Below, piece by piece: positions 56,675 to 64,000 of a stretch of 64,000 bases of DNA (the first letter of the stretch is position 1; every line of letters begins with the position of its first letter). This stretch comes from Trichoplax adhaerens (taxonomy: Eukaryota > Placozoa > Uniplacotomia > Trichoplacea > Trichoplacidae). The position numbers and the translations under genes are program-made. The stretch lies in the NCBI RefSeq assembly GCF_000150275.1, contig NW_002060945.1, positions 1,182,199 through 1,246,198 on the forward strand, given 5' to 3'. Below the pieces are notes generated by a model. It was not told the DNA's origin and did no database searches. It worked only from the letters and a program-made list of their open reading frames with translations.

Positions 56675-57374
56675 CTGTGCCATATTGTATGCTGTTTGTT
56701 TGTATTAACATCGAGGACTGCCACCCTCTATCGTAATTACGTATTTTTCTCGTCCTTACTTTAGTTGTCGATTTTATGTCTTATAAATGATTCTAGTATA
56801 AATTATAGAGTATGATACTATATACTATTCAGTGTAAAAGTATTTGTACGTTATGCAAATGAGAGTGAAGATACAGAACACTACTTCGCAAAAGTAATCT
56901 ATTAATTGAAATTGAGCTAGCTCGAAATCGAGTCATTAAGCTGAGCTAAGCTGACTCGCANATGTATTATTAGTCTGTGATTCCAGTATTCAGAGAACAG
57001 ACTAGATCAGAAATAATTTTAATGTTNNNNNNNNNNNNNNNNNNNNNNNNNNNNNNNNNNNNNNNNNNNNNNNNNNTGTTTGGCACTACAGTACTGTACA
57101 GCGGAAAAACATCGCATTAATTAATAAGTTATTGTTCTATGGTTAGAGGAGGTGTGGCATAGTTATTGTTAGAGTATAATACAACATAGGATGGAGGTGT
57201 GGTATGAGTGCTGAAAGCTGTGAAATCTCGAACACGTGACCATTAAGAGCTCAAATGTTGGACTAATTTCCTGTTAGCCTTCTACTTTTTTCGTCGTCTT
57301 TATATTGTATTTCTTCATCAGTGATCCTTCTATTTTCCAATTAATGGATTACCCTTGTAAAGTTGCAGTAAATA
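56675..57374. repeat. Tandem segmental duplication, unit 2, with assembly gap
   Basis: Second copy of 55198-56412. It is interrupted by 50 N at 57027-57076 and one N at 56961. The missing part corresponds to 55551-56063 of unit 1. Confidence 0.9.
57027..57076. other. Assembly gap (50 N)
   Basis: A run of exactly 50 N, probably a placeholder length. The flanks match unit 1 of the tandem duplication. Confidence 0.97.
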
Positions 57375-59576
57375 GCGTCCAGCAGCCTACTTTCCTATAG
57401 ACAATATACTATTATCATGATTAATATTAAAACATGGTAAAGACTATGATTATAATCAGGTTAGCTATGGATTAAGTCGGCTTTTAAATAATGCCGTTTT
57501 ACGCTCGAGGCTATTTTTGAGCAGCATCAGGGGTAGCGGAGTCAATGCCTGTATACAACGATTGTAAGTGATAGTTTGAGATCGAAAAAGCACAGAAAAA
57601 TACGACACAGTATTGATTTAATTATGCAACTCCGTATATAGGCTAGAGGGAGAAGGATAATGATAGGCAATGTATAACATATATACAACTTGATTCAATT
57701 TGCAGTATTCATAGCGTATCTCATTTATATTTTGAGGGTTAATGAGTGGATATGTGTCAGGGATTTTTTATTCCCTTCGTAGAATAGGATAATGATATCC
57801 CAATCCAATCTCGAACGTAAGAAAGGGCCAACGTACTATAGTGTATCATTATTGCAGATACTTGTTGCATAGCATATGTATTAATCAAAAAAGTTCAAAA
57901 TTTGTTTAGTGCAATATTTAGACGAGAATAGTTTTTGTTTGCAGTGAAATTAAAATGTCAGATGGACCCATATGAATCTTCTTGCGTAGACCTGTATTGT
58001 GTCTATGGGATACATTTTATTGCTTTGCTACTTGAATCCTAGAATCACAATGAAGGTACTCGTGATCTAGAATTGATTATAAACCTCACTTACTGTACTT
58101 TGAATTACTGTAACCTTTTATGACCTTTCTGCTATTAGAGTGATTAATAATCTCATACACTTGCAAATGATCCAAGTATCTCTTCCTAGAATAATTAGAA
58201 ATGTAAACTTGAACAGTCTGTAGATATGCGAAATAAACAGCCATATTGCTATTTAAATCAAGATTAAATATTAGTTGCGTCTCTATTATACTTCCAGTAA
58301 ATGATTTTTGTTTGAGCGCGTAATAAATCTGCTGCTTTTTTATTTTCCAAAAATTGTAATCATGAACAGTTCGTGTAGAACAGCTTATTGCGGGGTTTTC
58401 GTCAACAAAAAATCTCTCCAATTAGCTTGTTTACGATCTGAAGGTCATAAACAAGAATTATAATTTTTGAAAACATCGATTAACCTACTGGTACATCCTT
58501 TGGATTAACAACCTAATCACACTTGGACTTGTTATTGCTAATTGTAAACAACTCTATAATGTTGACAACGGTAGTAATACATACATTATAATCATTGTAG
58601 ATTAATAGGGTAGGCTTTTAAAAATGTGATAAAATAGTGTTACCAACTATCGGTCTTTGTATCAAAGAATAATACTACTACTACTTACTGTTTATTTTCT
58701 TTTATCTTTATGGCTATGACTTGTTGCTAATATAGTTGGTCGATTTTGTTTATTTAAGTATTTAATGTTCCAGATAAGTTATGCACAGTGATTAATCTCC
58801 AAATAAGTTCCAAAAAAAACGAGAACTTTATTTGGAAGCTTCCATCTACACAATGCTAGCTCTTTTCAATATTTTCATCTGAGGATGAGTCATACGTATG
58901 TCTTCTGATTTTATACTAAAACTACTGATTTTCTAATTTAGGCTAAAATAAACTCTATTCATAATGTTTACGCCTTCTATTCGCTGAAACTCTCTAGTAC
59001 TTGGATGAGATAATTGATTATATCAAGAGGGATGCCAGTTTTGTCAGCCCAGCTCCTGTTTCATACTAAAATAACTATCAGTAATTTTCTGTATAGACAA
59101 ACGATAAAACTTTATTCTCAGATTTCTCCCCTTCTAGTTTTACATTAGATGATCTAAACCAATTTAGTACGGCAAGGACGATAAAATCACTATCTGAACC
59201 CAAGGAAGGTAAAAAAAAACTATTACATTTCATCCTCCGAATTTGCTGCATTAACTGTCTGTAAATACTTTAATCTTCTGTATAAGCTGTAAGAAAGGTT
59301 CATTCTTTAAGCTAACGCCAAATTGTAATTATCGAAGCTAATTAGTAGAGCGAAGATCTAAGTTAGAGTCCTTAATCTGACAATATGTTTTGGCCAATAA
59401 ACAAAAAAATTAACAGATATAAATAACACTGTAATTTTAAAATTGATCATAGAATAATTATCTAAATAGTTATTCAAGTTAATAACACGCTCAAAATCTG
59501 GTCATAGACAAGATAGGAATAAAATATTAGCAATTGTGTGTTGTATTACAGTTGCAATCTTGCTGCTCTTGGCTAC
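57375..59576. other. No recognised gene
   Basis: Contains a 111-codon minus frame (58086-58421), basic and Tyr-rich, with no recognisable domain. It may be an exon of the neighbouring minus-strand gene or chance. Confidence 0.35.
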
Positions 59577-60390
59577 CAGGAGCTTGATTTCATCAAGATC
59601 TGACGTAAAATATTGGCACCAAGGCAACTGCAATAACTATCGGTTTATAATGTTAACACAAATGATTATTCAAGACAGAGATATGAAATTGTGATAAAAT
59701 TGCCATATTACTAATGAGAGAAATTTGACTACCTTTAACTATCAAAATCTTAAAATCATTAAAATGTGACTTAAAAACTATAGCAAAAATCATTTTTATT
59801 CAAGACATATACGCTATCCTGAAAATACAATTGATGTCTAGTTTGTTTGGAACATAGTCAAAATGAACCGATAATACTATGTACTAGATGTGATCCAGTT
59901 ACTATTCATACAAAATGTTATGTAGCCTACAAATTCCTTTTAGAGGTCTGTAACGACGGCATTAATAGCTTTGACAGCAACTAGCTCTTCTATTTTAAGA
60001 CTTTAAAGTTGAGTAAGATTTCATAGATTTTGTATCCTACCTTTATTGTCTGTTACCATATTGGCTTCTTTCGATAATTATTATTTTATAGCTACGGTAA
60101 TAATGACTACATGTATCAATAAGCTTCAGGTAGATTAAATTTGACTATACGATATTGCAAACATATGGGATAAATTTTACCCTTTGATGAGCTCTTATGA
60201 CATACAGTATTGATTGATTTAGGTATTGAACAATACAAGGATTCAAATTATTTAATAAGGTAATTCCCACCCTTTTTACTACTGTGTAAATAAACATTGT
60301 ATAAATTACCGTATCGCCAAAGCCACGACGTGAAAGTGGTAAATTAACATGAAGAATAAAATCATCAATTATAGATAGCAAATTATACGT
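59577..60390 (-). CDS. Candidate exons of an unrecognised gene
   Basis: Two stretches have splice-like boundaries and in-phase frames on minus. About 60310-60390 (contains SIIDDFILHVNLPLSRRGFG) is followed by GTAATT. 59577-59627 (LPWCQYFTSDLDEIKLL) is preceded by TTGCAG and followed by GTAGCC. A third possible piece lies near 59950-59985 (EELVAVKAINAVV). I cannot link them with certainty or name the product. Confidence 0.35.
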
Positions 60391-61878
60391 ACCGTTACTT
60401 AAAGTATGAAAGAAAACAATCTTTTACAAGCTATAGATTGTGAAAATAAATTTTAGATGGCAATCAACGCACGAAACAATATAACTTTTCAAGATATAAA
60501 GTGTAAAGCAAGCTTATCATGATAAATATACGATTATTTTGTAATTTATCGGATTTGATCCTACCAGAAAATTTTTTTCTTTTATATACAAATTCTATAT
60601 GGATACAACTATTTTATCAATTAGTAGCAATGAGGCAATCAATTTACCAAAGTAAATACCACTTTTCGACTGGCATCAATTACATTATCGAAATCAAAAT
60701 CTGATTTCTAAATGCACATGACTAGAGTTTTAAAATCTGGATTAAGATGTTATGCAAATATTATTATATGATAATAATTGTAGCAGCATGAACCATTCTA
60801 GAAAGGACTTAGGTGCTAGGAGCTCATAATGTAGGTCCACGTTACTTAACATAAATGTGAGGAATCAAGATTTTATTAGTACTTTAGAGGGCGATGAGTT
60901 ACCAGTATGGTAGGTATAGCAGTTTGTCAAATTTTAATTCTCCATAACACTATGTAAAAAATAATTACAATACAGTATGTCTGTTTCCAACACTTAAATA
61001 TTGAACCTTTACGGTAATTCTTTGGTTATGTGGATTAATTAATTGGTTCATTGTTTCATTTTTTATTAATCTGCTGAAGTTAATACTGGCATTCGTTATA
61101 AGTGAGCTATTTCACGGATTTGATCAACTGCTGAGTGCATTTCATTCAGTATCCTTATAAATTGTATCTATTATGGGTCTGAAGCGAGGACTTTAGCAGG
61201 AGATACGCAACATCAGTTAGGCTAGAATTGTTACCGGACCATCGTTATTACTTGCATAATTTTACAGGTATGTATAGCTAAAGCTTCGTTTCTTTTGGGT
61301 TATTTGAAGTCTTAAGCATAGGAATGAAATGACTTGTGATACACTATATGTGAATGGAGTAGTCAAATCTTAGCTTTAGCTGTGTAAAATTGTAGCTGAT
61401 TAGAAATAAAATTTATTTATATAATACAATAGATCGATTAATAATAAACTCCTCAATTTGTCTTCAGAATCTATTTATCATAAGCAATAAACGGGATTGA
61501 AACGAGTCATTAATTTTTTTCGGAGGTATCCAGAATAAGATGCATAATCATACATTTAAAAAGATAAATAGATAAAATTAGTTATGTATTGCCCATGTTA
61601 ATTTATGTTGCTTCTTACAGTACTGATATATTTAACCCAGTCTTGTAGATACGTATGTTGTGACTTTGATGTTGTAACAGATACATTATCAAATACAAAA
61701 TATTGGCAATGATGGTACGCATTACTGATTGTAGCTCTGATAATGATAAATGGTAGATAGCATCACAAATTTTGATTAAATTACAATATTAATAAAATTA
61801 AAGCTTATAAATAATAAATTACTATCATAGTACTGGTAGTTTAAGAACATCAATGTGCCTAGTTAAAAAATTTCAACT
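60391..61878. other. Intergenic, no gene seen
   Basis: Lies 3' of the stop codon at 61879-61881 of the rightmost gene. No coding frame, repeat or RNA gene supported. Confidence 0.45.
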
Positions 61879-64000
61879 CTATTTGTGGTATTTGTTTTCC
61901 ATGGGGTGCAATAGGTGAATAAGTTCCATTGCTAAAGGTGCAACGGACCACCACGGACCATGTCTTCTCATCATTTCAAGCTTTAATAGTACTAAAACAA
62001 AGAAATTGAGCAATTTTTCAGTGATTAGCTTGAATTTTATTGACTGTAATAAGAATATCAAAATAACAATTGTTTACATTTTATAAATATAATTTTCTAT
62101 TTTGTAATCTAGATTACATAATTTTCTATTTTGTGATCTAGATTATATAATTTTCTTAAATTTTTCAGATACAGTATATCATACTTTCACTTTTGTTATT
62201 TTCCAAAATTTTTGGCAATTGCTGTAATAGTGAGTATAAAATGGATAAGATTTCAAATTCGCCGTTTCTATCAAGCCAACACTGTTCCGGGTATAAGACC
62301 ACAGCGAGATCGTATGTATTACATATTTGTTATCTAGTAACGAAAGAATAGTACCTTGCTCTTCTTGACAATTTCTGCCATTCCTTCTATTATTTTTCTC
62401 ACAATCTAGAATTTAGATAAATAAAAGAAAATTTGTGCACTATACTTTCCCAAGTAACTCTCTAAGCTATTATTGATAACATTAGTATTAGAAAATTTGT
62501 AAAGAATAGCTTCTTATTTATTAATCATCAATAATTAATGGTAAGCTATACTGCCATAAGTGAGAATTATACCGCGCGGTCTTCACTTTTCATCAGTGTA
62601 TCGTGTAAATATTGTATGATGTATTGATTTATTACTAATTGTTCCATCTATAGAATAAAAGATATCCTTTCGTTAGGGCGAATCTTTGATGTAGAAGTTC
62701 AATATAGAGTATCAATAAATTTGATACATAATTTTGAAAATGATACCTGCTCAGTAGTTGCTAATCTTGCTATATCAGTCAGAGCTCTTATTGTCAGTAC
62801 GGTTGGCAAGTCCGAAATCTAGAAAAATATTAAAGAATTATCATCTTGCAGTTGCAAGCACATAGATTATGAAAAAATTGATGGAGTAAATGTGTAAGTC
62901 TGTACTACGGTATTTATAGTATAGACAAACCTTGCGGGTTGCCGTGAAGATAACGGAGAATAGATCGTGATCGATTATACCCTTCATTTAGTTGTAAAGC
63001 GCGATAATTAGACGATAGAGTACAAGTTAATTGTTATGCGCATGATATTGATATACCTGTAATAACATGCTATCCGAACTAGCCAGGCCATATAAAAATT
63101 GTAAAGCACTCTGTCAATTCAAATGCATAAATTCGTATAAAAAATGAGTACAATAATTCTAGTCAGTAAATATTCTTAATATTGTATAAGTTGCTATTTC
63201 TGACATGAAATTCGTTATGAGTATCTAGAAGTGTTATTTTCAGTACAGGAATCACTTTCAGTCCTATTAATATCTGGTAAAAACAAAAACGTAAATTAAT
63301 TTTTTACTACGTAGAAATAATTCGAGTTGCATATTTAAATTTTTAATATACTAATACCTTAACATCATGACGATCATCAAATCCGTGAACTAGCAGCACA
63401 TGTAATATTTCTAGTGCATCTTTCTAGAGTTTAAAAATTTTTCAATTTTCAAAATATTTTGAGCATTATGATCTGATATTTGATAGTAATACCGAATTAA
63501 ACAATTTTTAGTTCTTACACATAAACGCGGTGATTGACTTGCTAAAATCTCGTAAATACGAACGACAGGTATTTTCTTAAGTGCTGCCTATTGCGTGCAA
63601 ATAAAATTGCATATAATCACACAAAAAGATAGCAAAGACTCAATTTAACGTGTTGTTATTTGGCTACATGATCAGTATTAGTCTATATCGAAATCATGAC
63701 ATAGTATACTAAACTTTCAATACAACACATTTTCATTCATTATAAATACTGTAAGTAATAGGATGGATATCTAACCATAACTTCTTCATTGGAATGTTGT
63801 GATAAATTTGCAATGGATGATGATAAAATTTGATTTTTTTCAGTAAGTAGAGAGTGTAAAATCTTCGTAACTTCAATACATATCTATGGATGAAGAAATT
63901 TTATATTACTGTAATTACTAACCCTAAATTAACTGTAACAGATATGATTTGGATGATGCTACCATACATCGATATCGTTTGACTTTAAGAAATCGGACAG
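61879..64000 (-). CDS. Unrecognised helical protein, 5' end beyond window
   Basis: Minus-strand exons, 5' to 3': about 63776-63830 (ANLSQHSNEEVMVRY-like), 63519-63575 (VVRIYEILASQSPRL), 63358-63423 (DALEILHVLLVHGFDDRHDV), 62747-62818 (LPTVLTIRALTDIARLATT), a probable exon around 62240-62340 whose frame is ambiguous, and 61879-61991 (EMMRRHGPWWSVAPLAMEL) ending at TAG. The three middle exons are exact multiples of three (57, 66, 72 nt) and phase 0. Helical, Leu-rich, HEAT-like. FDDRHDV at an exon end is reminiscent of large adaptin subunits (compare AP-5 beta), but the rest does not settle it. The gene continues past the right edge. Confidence 0.55.

Noticed and set aside
62240-62340. A definite exon of the rightmost gene
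   Set aside because: Two different frames stay open here and neither joins the preceding phase-0 exon without a stop, so only a probable exon is mentioned.

Overview
The window is AT-rich (about one third G+C by eye) and carries intron-containing protein genes with clear animal homologues: an ICA69/islet-cell-autoantigen gene, an SLC35F5-type transporter, a membrane UDP-glycosyltransferase, an importin-beta-1-like karyopherin and an animal-type PLAT-lipoxygenase. Exons are short, most introns run from about 60 bp to 1 kb, and one N-run marks a draft assembly. The best guess is an early-branching metazoan, most like a placozoan of the Trichoplax type. That assignment is inference from composition and gene content, not from a species-specific marker.

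Layout. 1-1937: no gene seen. 1938-4345 (+): complete six-exon ICA1 homologue, including a GC-AG intron. 7601-11383 (-): SLC35F5-like transporter, 5' end unresolved. About 11.4-17.6 kb: no recognised gene, but a 3 x 183-bp tandem array lies at 16818-17367. 17652-20320 (+): complete three-exon UDP-glycosyltransferase. 22605-31823 (+): importin-beta-1-like gene with at least 21 exons and two introns filled with degenerate tandem repeats. 32.6-38.2 kb (-): decayed copy of material from 45.5-54.5 kb, holding an orphan exon and a lipoxygenase pseudogene without its catalytic core. About 42.1-46.9 kb (-): multi-exon helical-repeat gene I do not recognise. 49851-54527 (-): twelve-exon PLAT-lipoxygenase with all iron ligands but a locally broken frame in its penultimate exon. 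55.2-57.4 kb: tandem segmental duplication with a short dispersed copy of 46.5 kb sequence at the junction and an N gap inside the second unit. 59.6-64 kb (-): exons of one or two unrecognised genes, one running off the right edge.

The genes do not form a pathway: vesicle trafficking (ICA1), solute transport (SLC35F5), ER conjugation (UGT), nuclear import (karyopherin) and oxylipin synthesis (lipoxygenase) lie side by side as is normal for a compact animal genome. The distinctive content is structural: repeated local duplication and decay (lipoxygenase, orphan exons, 1.2-kb tandem), several tandem arrays with units near 160-185 bp, and palindromic ACAGTACTGT-type motifs that differ by insertion between recent duplicates. 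Exon boundaries were placed by hand from GT/AG signals, phase and remembered family alignments. Nothing was run computationally.
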